This document shows positions 8,458 to 15,594 of a stretch of 31,834 nucleotides of DNA, piece after piece. Position numbers and translations under genes: made by a program. The notes beneath the pieces are model-generated. The model saw nothing but the letters and a program-made list of their open reading frames with translations. It did no database searches and was not told the origin of the DNA. This DNA comes from JAHJFW01 sp964595075 (GTDB taxonomy: Bacteria; Patescibacteriota; Patescibacteriia; 2-12-FULL-60-25). The stretch covers positions 1 to 31,834 of the forward strand of contig CAZQNT010000009.1 in the NCBI GenBank assembly GCA_964595075.1, read 5' to 3'. The first letter of the stretch is position 1. The number at the start of each line of letters is the position of its first letter.

Positions 8458-9407
8458 AACGCGCCATAGGAGTTGCGATCGTATCAGCGGCGGCCATCTC
8501 GGCCGCCGCTTTCGGATACATTTACTTAAGCTCAACATCCCATAACCCATCCTCGGGACAAGAGGGTAAACTATTTTCTCCCACTTGGGACAAGGGGGAG
8601 TTAGAGGGGGTTCATATAAGAAATACTTCCTTAATAAAAGCCGATTCGTTTTTAGACTTTCCGCTCTTTCGATCGTCTAAAACTTCATACGCAAAAAATC
8701 TAAATGGCGCTACGATCGCCGGAGTAGTCAATCACCACGTTCTCGCATCCGATCTTCTCGCTCGTTTTTTTTCCACGCTCCGCGCGGCGCGTCCGGATCT
8801 TCGACGCATGATCATACTATCGCCGGATCATTTCAAGAGCGGGGACGCGACGATTTCGATCGGACAAGATTCATACACGTCATTTGGAAAAAAAATCGCC
8901 GTTGACGAAGCCGCGGAAGAAACGCTTACGCGAATCGGCGTCGCGGTCACTGGATCGCGTCAACTCTTCGAACGCGAACACGGCATCGGCGCAATAATCC
9001 CGTTTCTCGCGGAGACGTTTCCCGATATTACGATTGTTCCGATAGCGATTCGCGCGGACGTCAACCGAAGTGACGCGGAAAAACTCGGTCGCGCCCTACA
9101 ATCCCTCGTGGACGACAAAACCTTTGTCTTGATTTCGTCGGATATGAGCCACTATCTTTCCGAAAACGACGCGCTCGCGCGCGATCGAGAAACGTTATCG
9201 TGGCTGGAAACTCTCGATGCAACCAAATTCAAACAAGTGACTGACGACAATACGGACAACGGCCCGTCATTCGTCGCTCTCTCCGAGCTGCTTGATGATA
9301 TGAAAATTAAACCTACATTCCGCGAGTTGGATCATTCGATCTCATCCAAATACGGTGGCTCGCGAGCCAATACGACGTCTTACATCACCGGTTTTTGGAT
9401 TAAATAA
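8454..9407 (+). CDS. Memo-like (AmmeMemoRadiSam system protein B) exported protein
   Basis: The product has 317 aa. An N-terminal hydrophobic helix (about 4-25) suggests export or anchoring. The rest matches the MEMO1/AMMECR-B dioxygenase-like fold: VVNHHVLASDLLARFF (family PHAGYxYSG position), ILSPDHF (LGPSH position), REHGIGAIIPFL (EHSIE..LPFL position) and SSDMSHY (SSDLSHY position). These conserve the usual histidines, but the cysteine expected near the C-terminal part is not seen (PSFVALSELL). The start overlaps the alpha-2-macroglobulin stop by four bases, so the two probably act at the same cell-surface site. Residues about 41-54 (FSPTWDKGELEGVH) are encoded by a copy of a repeat that elsewhere in the window is intergenic. 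The biochemical role of bacterial Memo proteins is unsettled. Confidence 0.85.
   Translation: MKRAIGVAIVSAAAISAAAFGYIYLSSTSHNPSSGQEGKLFSPTWDKGELEGVHIRNTSLIKADSFLDFPLFRSSKTSYAKNLNGATIAGVVNHHVLASDLLARFFSTLRAARPDLRRMIILSPDHFKSGDATISIGQDSYTSFGKKIAVDEAAEETLTRIGVAVTGSRQLFEREHGIGAIIPFLAETFPDITIVPIAIRADVNRSDAEKLGRALQSLVDDKTFVLISSDMSHYLSENDALARDRETLSWLETLDATKFKQVTDDNTDNGPSFVALSELLDDMKIKPTFRELDHSISSKYGGSRANTTSYITGFWIK
8565..8612. repeat. Copy of the AACCCC/GGGGTT repeat inside a coding sequence
   Basis: The segment TTTTCTCCCACTTGGGAC followed by AAGGGGGAGTTAGAGGGGGT closely matches intergenic copies at 9491-9530 (AGGGGGAGTTAGAGGGGGTT) and 11301-11365 (TTTCTCCCCCTTGGAACAAG). Here it lies in frame within the Memo-like gene, in the linker after the membrane helix, and keeps the frame open. 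Confidence 0.7.
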
Positions 9408-9435
9408 ATCCTCCAATACTAACCCATTACGAAAT

Positions 9436-9530
9436 AACCCCTCCTAACCTCCCCTTACATTTGTATAGTTAATGGGAGGGATTTATGAATTATCCTCCCC
9501 CTTAATTATAAGGGGGAGTTAGAGGGGGTT
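9436..9530. repeat. Two dispersed inverted repeats, AACCCCTCC family
   Basis: The intergenic stretch after the Memo-like gene holds two units. One (9436-9484) has AACCCCTCCTAACCTCCCCT, a short AT loop, then TTAATGGGAGGGA. The other (9491-9530) has CCTCCCCCTTAATTATAAGG followed by GGGAGTTAGAGGGGGTT. Each can fold into a hairpin. They probably sit at the convergent ends of the flanking genes and may also terminate transcription. Confidence 0.75.
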
Positions 9531-9545
9531 ATTCCCCGCATTTTA

Positions 9546-9992
9546 TTATTTTTTATTTTCCAGCAAAACCCTTCTGACGATCTCGAGCGGATGTTCCTTC
9601 ATGAGATCCGCGTGGAGGATGAACCTGATTTTTTCCTTGAGAGTCGCGGCGCACTCGGATGAAAAATGGCGTTCGATTTCTGCTGGCATTACCAGGTGAA
9701 CGTGCGCGATCCCGTGTTTATTGCAAAGTTGATTCGCTTGTTCCGCAACCTGTTTTACGAAACGTTGAAGCCGAGGCGTGTCGTCGATATCCGAATCCGG
9801 ACCTGCGACGCGCGAACCGTCGGCGCTTGTAAAAGCCCCTTCCGAGTCCTGACGAAACTCTCGCAGCAATGCGACGCCGTCCAATTCTTGAAGCGTGTCG
9901 CCGCCGACGAGAAAAAACTTGGCGTTTACGCTATCGCTCGCGATGATGAGCGTCACGTGAGGAAAATGTTGGAGGTCTTGGGGGAGGTTCAT
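9546..9992 (-). CDS. Host-attachment / baeRF-like protein
   Basis: The product has 148 aa. The pattern HVTLIIASDSVNAKFFLVGG near the N-terminus, followed by a Lys/Arg-poor acidic loop, a central helix (PRLQRFVKQVAEQANQL) and a C-terminal HADLMKEHPLEIVRRVLL, resembles the 'protein required for attachment to host cells' family (Pfam Host_attach). That family is related to the bacterial archaeo-eukaryotic release factor (baeRF) fold. Those proteins have no firmly known role; ribosome rescue and surface attachment have both been proposed. No signal peptide is present, so it is probably cytoplasmic. It stands alone, on the opposite strand to the Memo-like gene. Confidence 0.55.
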   Translation of the reverse strand: MNLPQDLQHFPHVTLIIASDSVNAKFFLVGGDTLQELDGVALLREFRQDSEGAFTSADGSRVAGPDSDIDDTPRLQRFVKQVAEQANQLCNKHGIAHVHLVMPAEIERHFSSECAATLKEKIRFILHADLMKEHPLEIVRRVLLENKK

Positions 9993-10016
9993 ATTTTTTA
10001 TTAATTATTTCCCTTT

Positions 10017-10094
10017 TGTCATCCTCGCATAGGCGGGGATCCAGACAGTAAAAAATAAACTTGGATCTGGATTCCCGTCTTCACGGGAATGACA
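10017..10094. repeat. Dispersed inverted repeat with TGTCAT...ATGACA ends
   Basis: The element starts TGTCATCCTCGCATAGGCGG and ends CTTCACGGGAATGACA. An internal GGATCCAG/CTGGATTC pair surrounds an AT-rich loop. It fills the gap between the baeRF-like and lipoprotein genes. It is a hairpin-forming REP-like unit of a different family from the AACCCCTCC repeats. Confidence 0.7.
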
Positions 10095-10098
10095 CTGA

Positions 10099-11223
10099 TT
10101 ATTTCACCAACGGCACAATTATTCTATAAGTTCCAACTTGCTTATCCGGATACGTGATCGTACCCGATCCTACGAGCGCGGGATAGAGGTAGCTTGTCGG
10201 CGGGTCTTCACGGCTCTCAATTCGATACCACTCGAACGCCGCGTCGTCGATCGTGACGTCGCCCTGCGGAGTTCCGCCTTGTCCGCCTTGCGCCAATCTA
10301 CGGCGGACTTCTTCAAACGAGAGAGCCGGATAATCCGACCTATCGGGATCGGCGCCGGCGATAAACGAGCCGGAAACGACCTCGAGCGAAATGGCGTCTA
10401 CCGCCAAAATAGCCGCCGGATATGGCGTGCCGTCGTCGGAATATATCGCCTGCCCATCCTGCGTCGCGTTAATCCGCGCGGTTATCCGCGAAGGAAGTTC
10501 CGAGTTGAGACATAAAACTTTCTCGGCTTGAGGAAGCTTTGGCAAATCGCTCTGCTTCAAATCCGTCATGGTCGCCATAACTCGAATGGTTTGCAACGCT
10601 TCTTTGTCGATGCAATGCCCCGCCGCCTTTTCCGCCCTTAGCCACGATACCCAGTCCGGTTCGATAAACGGCGTGCCATAACGGCTCTGGCTGATTCCTC
10701 TCTGATTTAGAAACGAGACTGCGGATTGTATGATTCGTTCCATTGTAGGCCAACTCGAGACGGTAAGAGTCTTTCTAGGTTTTGTCGTATCCGTAAATTC
10801 CGTGCGCCTGTCTCGTCCGTAATACGTCCACTGCACGCCGTTTTCATCGCGCCAATCGAGACGAATCTCGCGAGCAACGGGATGCGTTCCAATGGTTCCG
10901 CCGGGCAGATAGATGGAGCCCGCGATGTTTCGAAGCACGGTCTCATCCGGCTGCCCGCCTTTCTGCCGCAACACCGTCACAACTTCCGGCACCGAAGGAA
11001 GTTCCGCGCGCACTATCACGCTTCCGCGATTACCGGGACGAAGAGACGCGAGCGGCGCGGCAGGGATAGCCCCGAATCCCTTAACTTGGCTGATCGGTCG
11101 CGCAGGCAATGCTTCGCCGATCGGTTCCGACACTTTAGGGGACTGAATAGCCGGACCGGGAAAACAACCGGCGCCAAGCAACGCGGACGCGCTCATAATT
11201 GCTATCAAACCAAGACGCTTCAT
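10099..11223 (-). CDS. Lipoprotein of unknown function
   Basis: The product is 374 aa from ATG at 11223. A longer frame begins at 11286, but the N-terminus from 11223 is a classical lipoprotein signal (MKRLGLIAIMSASALLGAGC) with lipobox LGAGC, so Cys20 would be lipidated and the protein anchored outside the membrane. The mature part is beta-rich with no family I recognise; it has paired strand-like segments (SVIVRAELPSVPEVVTVLR) and a C-terminal YRIIVPLVK. An extended -10 (TG-T-TACACT) ends 6 nt before the ATG and supports this start. It is divergent from the metal-transport fusion gene and separated from it by a repeat. Confidence 0.75.
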   Translation of the reverse strand: MKRLGLIAIMSASALLGAGCFPGPAIQSPKVSEPIGEALPARPISQVKGFGAIPAAPLASLRPGNRGSVIVRAELPSVPEVVTVLRQKGGQPDETVLRNIAGSIYLPGGTIGTHPVAREIRLDWRDENGVQWTYYGRDRRTEFTDTTKPRKTLTVSSWPTMERIIQSAVSFLNQRGISQSRYGTPFIEPDWVSWLRAEKAAGHCIDKEALQTIRVMATMTDLKQSDLPKLPQAEKVLCLNSELPSRITARINATQDGQAIYSDDGTPYPAAILAVDAISLEVVSGSFIAGADPDRSDYPALSFEEVRRRLAQGGQGGTPQGDVTIDDAAFEWYRIESREDPPTSYLYPALVGSGTITYPDKQVGTYRIIVPLVK

Positions 11224-11229
11224 GCGCAA

Positions 11230-11238
11230 AGTGTAACA
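11230..11238 (-). promoter_or_regulatory. Extended -10 of the lipoprotein gene
   Basis: TG-T-TACACT on the minus strand ends 6 nt before the start at 11223, with no good -35 and no Shine-Dalgarno. The arrangement matches that at 2625-2639. Confidence 0.4.
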
Positions 11239-11300
11239 TACTAATGGCTTACGTGTTTGGAGCATGACTTTCCTATAACGGAACAACTTTTCCTATTATT

Positions 11301-11365
11301 TCTCCCCCTTGGAACAAGGGGTAACCTCCCCTTGTCCCAAGGGGAGGAAGTTTTGGGAGGGATGA
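11301..11365. repeat. Dispersed inverted repeat, AACCCCTCC-related
   Basis: TTTCTCCCCCTTGGAACAAG followed by GGGTAACCTCCCCTTGTCCC and AAGGGGAGGAAGTTTTGGGA contains nested inverted repeats (CCCCTTG/CAAGGGG). It sits in the intergenic space between divergent genes. It shares the CCTTGTCCCAAG core with the copy inside the Memo-like gene. Confidence 0.65.
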
Positions 11366-11436
11366 ATTCAGATTGACGTTTCGTATTTTTTTCGGCATTC
11401 TTGCCTTATGATGCTACTGTCACGCAATTTTTACCT

Positions 11437-12789
11437 ATGCCTAAAATCGTAATATACGAAATTACCGGAATGACATGCGGTTCATGCGAACGACGCATCG
11501 ATTCCTTTCTGAAAAAAATCCCAGGCGCAATTGAAACGGAGGTCTCGCTTAAACAACAACGCGCCGCAATCCGGCTTGCGGATGAGGCGGTAGATCCGAA
11601 TCTGTCCGAACTAAACAACGAGATGCGCGAAGCCGGTTATGCGTTCTTTCCAAAAGGACAACGACCGGAAGTTTGCGCTGCCGCCTGCTCGAAAGATCCG
11701 CTGGCAACGAGAATAAAACGCGCGCTGTCCGCAATCGCGCTCATCGGCGTGATCGCGCTTCTCGCGTCCCCGCTTCGACAAAACTTCCCGTCCATAACGG
11801 CGAGCGCGTCTCTTGGCGCAATGTTCGCGCTTGGGCTTCTGGCGTCCGCGTCGAGCTGTCTCGCTTCAACCGGAGGGTTTCTTCTGGCTTACACGTCGTC
11901 AAATCCATCGCGAATAAAAATGCTCGCCGTGCACATAGGACGGCTTTCCGCGTTTGTAATCGGAGGCGGCGCGCTTGGAGCCATCGGCGGAAGTTTGCCG
12001 CAGGGCTCGACGACATTGTACGGCCTACTCGCGCTCGTGCTCGGAATCGCCTTCCTGATCGTCGGATTGAATCTGCTGGAACTTTCGCCGTCCATGGCAA
12101 AAATCGGAATTCGACTCCCGTCATCATCGCACCACCTCGCTGACCGCATAAAACAATCGAACAATCCCGCGACTCCGTTTCTCGTCGGAGCCATAACCTT
12201 CGTTCTTCCGTGCGGCTTCACTCAAACCGCGCAAGGTCTTGCGCTGGCATCCGGCTCCGCGAAACAAGGGCTCTTACTTCTTGCGATGTTCGCGCTCGGG
12301 ACGCTTCCGGTACTTATCGGAGTAACTTGGTTCGGATCTGCCGCCACAATGAAGCGGCGCTTCTTCCGGCTTGCCGCCGGATCCGTGCTTTTCCTTTTCG
12401 CGCTCGGACAAATAGATGGAAGTCTGACGCTTCTCGGATTCTCGCTGACGCCGTCAACGGCTTTTGCCTCCGTCTTCTCGCGTACAACTGCCGCGAACGC
12501 CGAAGCCACGACGAATAACGCAACGGAACAGGTGATAAAAATGGCCGTTACGGATTACGGGTATCAACCGAATAATATCACCGTCAAAAAAGGCGTGCCC
12601 GTGCGTTGGGAAATCGACGGACAAAGCGTCGGAGGATGCGTCAGCTCGATCGTGGTTCCATCATACAAAATCAGCATGGCGCTTAAAAAAGGATTAAACG
12701 TAATCCGCTTCACGCCAACCGCAGCAGGCAGAATTCCATTCTCTTGCGGAATGGGAATGGTGAGAGGAAGTTTTACGGTTGTTGAATAA
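11437..12789 (+). CDS. HMA domain - SafE/DsbD-like transporter - cupredoxin fusion
   Basis: The product has 450 aa. Three parts are visible. An N-terminal heavy-metal-associated domain (MPKIVIYEITGMTCGSCERR) has the copper-binding GMTCxxC (Cys14, Cys17). A membrane core of about six helices of the TauE/SafE (UreH/CcdA-like) type has two conserved ALGL-type halves and a PCG-containing helix (FVLPCGFTQTAQGLALASGS). A C-terminal cupredoxin-like domain (about the last 95 residues) starts MAVTDYGYQPNNITVKKGVP and carries GGCVSS and FSCGMGMVRG as likely copper ligands. The set of copper-associated modules suggests copper handling at the membrane, possibly export or metalloprotein assembly. An in-frame TTG at 11401 would add 12 residues, but ATG 11437 starts directly at the HMA domain. 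Confidence 0.85.
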   Translation: MPKIVIYEITGMTCGSCERRIDSFLKKIPGAIETEVSLKQQRAAIRLADEAVDPNLSELNNEMREAGYAFFPKGQRPEVCAAACSKDPLATRIKRALSAIALIGVIALLASPLRQNFPSITASASLGAMFALGLLASASSCLASTGGFLLAYTSSNPSRIKMLAVHIGRLSAFVIGGGALGAIGGSLPQGSTTLYGLLALVLGIAFLIVGLNLLELSPSMAKIGIRLPSSSHHLADRIKQSNNPATPFLVGAITFVLPCGFTQTAQGLALASGSAKQGLLLLAMFALGTLPVLIGVTWFGSAATMKRRFFRLAAGSVLFLFALGQIDGSLTLLGFSLTPSTAFASVFSRTTAANAEATTNNATEQVIKMAVTDYGYQPNNITVKKGVPVRWEIDGQSVGGCVSSIVVPSYKISMALKKGLNVIRFTPTAAGRIPFSCGMGMVRGSFTVVE

Positions 12790-12796
12790 ACCCGAA

Positions 12797-13344
12797 TCAC
12801 TTCTTGTTTGCCGTCATCACGAAATACGGTGGGAGGTTGCGCGGTTCAAGAATCACGCGCACTTCTTGAAAATATTTCTTTAGAAGCGGCAGTACGAGCA
12901 TCGAATATTGCCAAACGATAAATTGTCCGCCGGATGGAAGCGCGTCATACGTCTGCTTGATTACTTTCTCACGATCTTTCGGACTAAGATAAGTAAGCGG
13001 GACGCTGGAAAGTACGGCGTCTATTCGAGGCCATCCCAAGTCGCGAAGTTTCGCGGATTCATCCACGACGCTTCCGTGTACGACGGTGAGACGCGGTTCG
13101 TTCAACGCTTTAAGCGCCGCGACAAACGAATCGTTAGTCTCAATAACGGCTATATTTCCATCCGGCGGCAACCGTTCGATCAAGAGCTTGGTTATTATTC
13201 CGTCTCCGGGGCCGTATTCCACCACGTGCGACATCGCCGGANNNNNNNNNNGAGTATCTTCCGAATCACGTATTTGCTCGTGGTCGTAACGGCGCCAACG
13301 CGCAAATCCGTAACTGCCTGTTTAAGAAATTTCAAGTCGGTCAT
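12797..13344 (-). CDS. SAM-dependent methyltransferase (KsgA/PmtA-like), interrupted by assembly gap
   Basis: The N-terminus reads MTDLKFLKQAVTDLRVGAV up to a 10-N gap at 13242-13251. After the gap the frame resumes as PAMSHVVEYGPGDGIITKLL, the SAM-binding motif I, followed by IAVIETNDSFVAAL (motif II acid), LTVVHGSVVDE, IDAVLSSVPLTYLSP (motif IV region) and a C-terminal FIVWQYSMLVL. This matches the rRNA-dimethyltransferase / phospholipid N-methyltransferase group of small class I enzymes. The lengths on the two sides of the gap do not sum to a whole number of codons with 10 Ns, so the gap size is a placeholder and the gene is probably intact in the organism. The substrate cannot be assigned. 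Confidence 0.75.
13242..13251. other. Assembly gap (10 N)
   Basis: Ten Ns lie within the methyltransferase gene, between the N-terminal helix and the SAM-binding motif. The true length is unknown and must restore the reading frame. Confidence 0.95.
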
Positions 13345-13381
13345 AAAAACTTGCGGGGAGAGTAGCACACGACTTCGTCCG

Positions 13382-13410
13382 TTGACAGTGCGCGCTGGCA
13401 TACGTATATT
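13382..13410 (+). promoter_or_regulatory. Sigma-70-type promoter of the Fe-S assembly genes
   Basis: TTGACA (13382-13387) and TATATT (13405-13410) are spaced by exactly 17 bp. The ATG of the cysteine desulfurase is at 13423, 12 nt after the -10. The mRNA would therefore begin with only about five untranslated bases, and no Shine-Dalgarno is present. Confidence 0.75.
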
Positions 13411-13422
13411 CCAACGTATCGC

Positions 13423-14640
13423 ATGAAAGAAATCTATCTTGACCACGCCGCTTCGGCGCCACTTGATCCTCGCGTGCTGGAGGCGATGTTGCCGTATCTG
13501 ACACAACACGAGGCGAACCCGTCATCATTTCATTCCCCGGGTTTGCGCGCTAAAGAAGCCGTAACGCGCGCGCGAAAAACAATCGCTGGTATTTTGAATT
13601 GCCGCGACGAAGAAGTTATTTTCACCTCCGGAGGAACGGAATCGGACAACCTCGCTGTAGTCGGGATCCCCCGCGCTCTCACACTCGGCACTCGGCACTC
13701 GGCACTCGGCACTCCCCACGTCATCACAAGCGCCATTGAGCACCCGGCGGTTTTGGAATCGCTTACGCATCTGCAAAAAACCGGAGCGATCGAACTTACT
13801 GTACTTCCTGTAGATAAATTCGGCTTGATAGATCCGTCCGCCGTGGCTACGGCTATTCGACCGGACACGGTTTTAATTTCGATCATGTACGCGAACAACG
13901 AGATCGGGACGATTCAACCAATCGCCGACATCGGACGTGAAATTTTGAAGTGGAGAAAAACGAACTCCACGCAACTCCCTTACTTTCACACGGACGCTTG
14001 CCAAGCGGCTGGCTCATGTTTGATGGACGTGGAAAAATTGCACGTGGACGCCATGAGCGTGAACGGATCGAAAATATACGGACCGAAAGGCGCGGGACTG
14101 CTGTATCTTCGGCGCGGCGTAAATATCGAACCTCTGTTTCGCGGCGGCGGTCAGGAACGAAACGTCCGGCCGGGAACGGAGAACGTGCCGGGAATCGTGG
14201 GGCTCGCTGCCGCGATTTCGATTGCGCGAGAGGAAATGGAAAAAGAAAACCGTCGTCTCACGATTCTTCGCGATCGTCTAATCGAGGGACTGCTCTCGAT
14301 TCCGAAAACGCGGCTGAACGGCCACCCGACCGAACGGCTCCCCAATAACGTGAACATCTCATTCTTGGATATTGAAGGGGAGGCCGCTGTTCTTTATCTT
14401 GATGCGGAAAAAATCTTCGTCTCGACCGGATCCGCCTGCGCATCCGCCTCTCTCGATCCGTCTCATGTTATTCTCGCAACCGGCGTATCCTACGAAGCCG
14501 CCCACGGCTCGCTGCGTTTCACACTGGGACGTCAGACGACTGATGAAGACATCAGCCGAGTGATAGACGTAATGCCGAACGTTGTACAAAAACTGCGAGC
14601 AATGAGTCCGGTGAATTTGGATATGAAATATTTTGAGTAA
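13423..14640 (+). CDS. Cysteine desulfurase (NifS/IscS family)
   Basis: The product has 405 aa. It is a PLP enzyme that takes sulfur from cysteine for Fe-S clusters and thio-modified tRNA. Landmarks are the start MKEIYLDHAASAPLDPRVLE, TSGGTESDN, AIEHPAV (PLP-stacking His), TDACQAAG (Asp), NGSKIYGPKGAG with the PLP-binding lysine at about 217 (the usual His before this Lys is Ser), RPGTENVPGI, and the mobile-loop active cysteine in STGSACASAS (about Cys339). Length is normal for the family. Residues about 87-98 are encoded by a tandem heptamer (13683-13717) that looks inserted in a surface loop. A strong promoter lies just upstream and the IscU-type scaffold gene follows after 107 bp. Confidence 0.95.
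   Translation: MKEIYLDHAASAPLDPRVLEAMLPYLTQHEANPSSFHSPGLRAKEAVTRARKTIAGILNCRDEEVIFTSGGTESDNLAVVGIPRALTLGTRHSALGTPHVITSAIEHPAVLESLTHLQKTGAIELTVLPVDKFGLIDPSAVATAIRPDTVLISIMYANNEIGTIQPIADIGREILKWRKTNSTQLPYFHTDACQAAGSCLMDVEKLHVDAMSVNGSKIYGPKGAGLLYLRRGVNIEPLFRGGGQERNVRPGTENVPGIVGLAAAISIAREEMEKENRRLTILRDRLIEGLLSIPKTRLNGHPTERLPNNVNISFLDIEGEAAVLYLDAEKIFVSTGSACASASLDPSHVILATGVSYEAAHGSLRFTLGRQTTDEDISRVIDVMPNVVQKLRAMSPVNLDMKYFE
13683..13717. repeat. Heptanucleotide tandem repeat inside the cysteine desulfurase gene
   Basis: Four perfect ACTCGGC units and a degenerate fifth (ACTCCCC) encode the loop LGTRHSALGTP just before VITSAIEHPAV. As 7 is not a multiple of 3, loss or gain of one unit would shift the frame; three units together are neutral. 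Confidence 0.85.
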
Positions 14641-14645
14641 AGGTT

Positions 14646-14740
14646 CTAGGTTTCAGGTATCAGGTTCTTTATCCTGACACCTGAAATCTAACCACCTGAC
14701 ACCCGACCCCTGAAACCTGAAACCTAACCCCTGACCCCTT
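14646..14740. repeat. CCTGAAACCT-type repeat and hairpin between Fe-S genes
   Basis: AGGTTTCAGGTATCAGG (14648 on) faces CCTGACACCTGAAATCT across an 8-base loop, forming a long imperfect hairpin. It is followed by several further copies of the CCTGA / CCTGAAACCT unit up to about 14740. The stretch fills the intergenic space between the desulfurase and scaffold genes. It is low-complexity and shows no coding potential. Confidence 0.7.
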
Positions 14741-14747
14741 CCCATCT

Positions 14748-15401
14748 ATGCCCCTAGGCGACGTCGTCTCACACTCTAATGACAAAGGTTGGTTTTACTC
14801 CGACATGGTTAAGGAACATTTTTTTCATCCGAAAAATTTCATGAAGGACGAAGCCGCGTATAAAGACGCTGCAATCGGCATGGTCGGTTCGCCAGCGTGC
14901 GGTGATGCGATGAAAGTCTGGATCGTGGTTGATCCGGAGATGGAAAAAATTACGGACATGAAATGGAAAACTTTCGGTTGCGGCAGCGCAATCGCATCAA
15001 CCTCTATGTTGTCAGTAATGGTGACGGAAAACGGCGGCATGACAATAGCGGACGCGCGAGCGCTGCGTCCGCAAAACATCATGGAGCGTCTTGGCGGACT
15101 TCCTGCGCGGAAAGTTCATTGTTCGGTTTTGGGAGACAAGGCGCTGCGCGCGGCGATAAACGACTGGTTTAGACGAGAGGGCAAGCACGACAAGATCGAG
15201 GTGGAACAGGGACGAATCATAGACAGCGTATTAAAAGTCACGGACAAAGACATCGAAGAGGCAGTATTGGACGGCGCCAGGACTCTCGAACGAGTTCAAG
15301 AAAAAACCAAGGTTGGCACAGGCGATCCGTCGTGCATTCCTGAAGTGGAAAATTTGATACGGTTTTATAGCGAAAAATATTTCGGCTCAGAAAACAGATA
15401 A
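14748..15401 (+). CDS. IscU/NifU-type Fe-S scaffold with degenerate BFD-like C-terminal domain
   Basis: The product has 217 aa. Residues about 15-140 are an IscU domain: YSDMVKEHFFHPKNF, GSPACGDAMK (Cys51, Asp53), KTFGCGSAIASTS (Cys78) and LPARKVHCSVLG (Cys125). These are the three cluster-ligand cysteines and the conserved aspartate. Clusters are built here from sulfur delivered by the neighbouring desulfurase. Residues about 158-208 (VLKVTDKDIEEAVLDGARTL then TKVGTGDPSCIPEVENLI) follow the BFD/NifU-middle [2Fe-2S] pattern, but the first two cysteines are gone and only Cys196 of the last pair remains. That domain should not hold a cluster. It is probably in one unit with the desulfurase gene. 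Confidence 0.9.
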   Translation: MPLGDVVSHSNDKGWFYSDMVKEHFFHPKNFMKDEAAYKDAAIGMVGSPACGDAMKVWIVVDPEMEKITDMKWKTFGCGSAIASTSMLSVMVTENGGMTIADARALRPQNIMERLGGLPARKVHCSVLGDKALRAAINDWFRREGKHDKIEVEQGRIIDSVLKVTDKDIEEAVLDGARTLERVQEKTKVGTGDPSCIPEVENLIRFYSEKYFGSENR

Positions 15402-15409
15402 TAACAAAA

Positions 15410-15552
15410 ATGTCATTCTGAGCGGAGCGAAGAATCTTCAACTTTGTATCGTTCTCGACAGATTTTCCAAGTAGAAGACCCTTCGTCGCTCCGACTTCCC
15501 TCAGGATGGCCACTATTAATTTTTCCGGATTGGCCTTCGCTCAGGATGACAT
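15410..15552. repeat. TGTCATTCTGAG...CTCAGGATGACA repeat, one copy plus a partial copy
   Basis: TGTCATTCTGAGCGGAGCGA starts a roughly 100-bp element ending CTTCCCTCAGGATGG. A second partial end (CTTCGCTCAGGATGACA) follows at 15530-15547. A complete copy of the same family lies at 31731-31833. It occupies the convergent intergenic region and has no coding potential. Confidence 0.75.
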
Positions 15553-15565
15553 TATTCATAAAATG

Positions 15566-15594
15566 AAAAAGCGCCGGCACGAGGTGCAAGCGCT
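15566..15594 (-). terminator. Terminator of the cyclic-nucleotide-domain gene
   Basis: On the minus strand AGCGCTTGCAC / GTGCCGGCGCT forms a stem followed by TTTTTC. The stem begins at the stop codon of the gene, so it very likely ends that transcript. Confidence 0.6.

Noticed and set aside
13242..13251. True frameshift in the methyltransferase gene
   Set aside because: The break coincides with Ns of placeholder length. Both sides encode consecutive parts of the same fold, so an assembly gap explains it.
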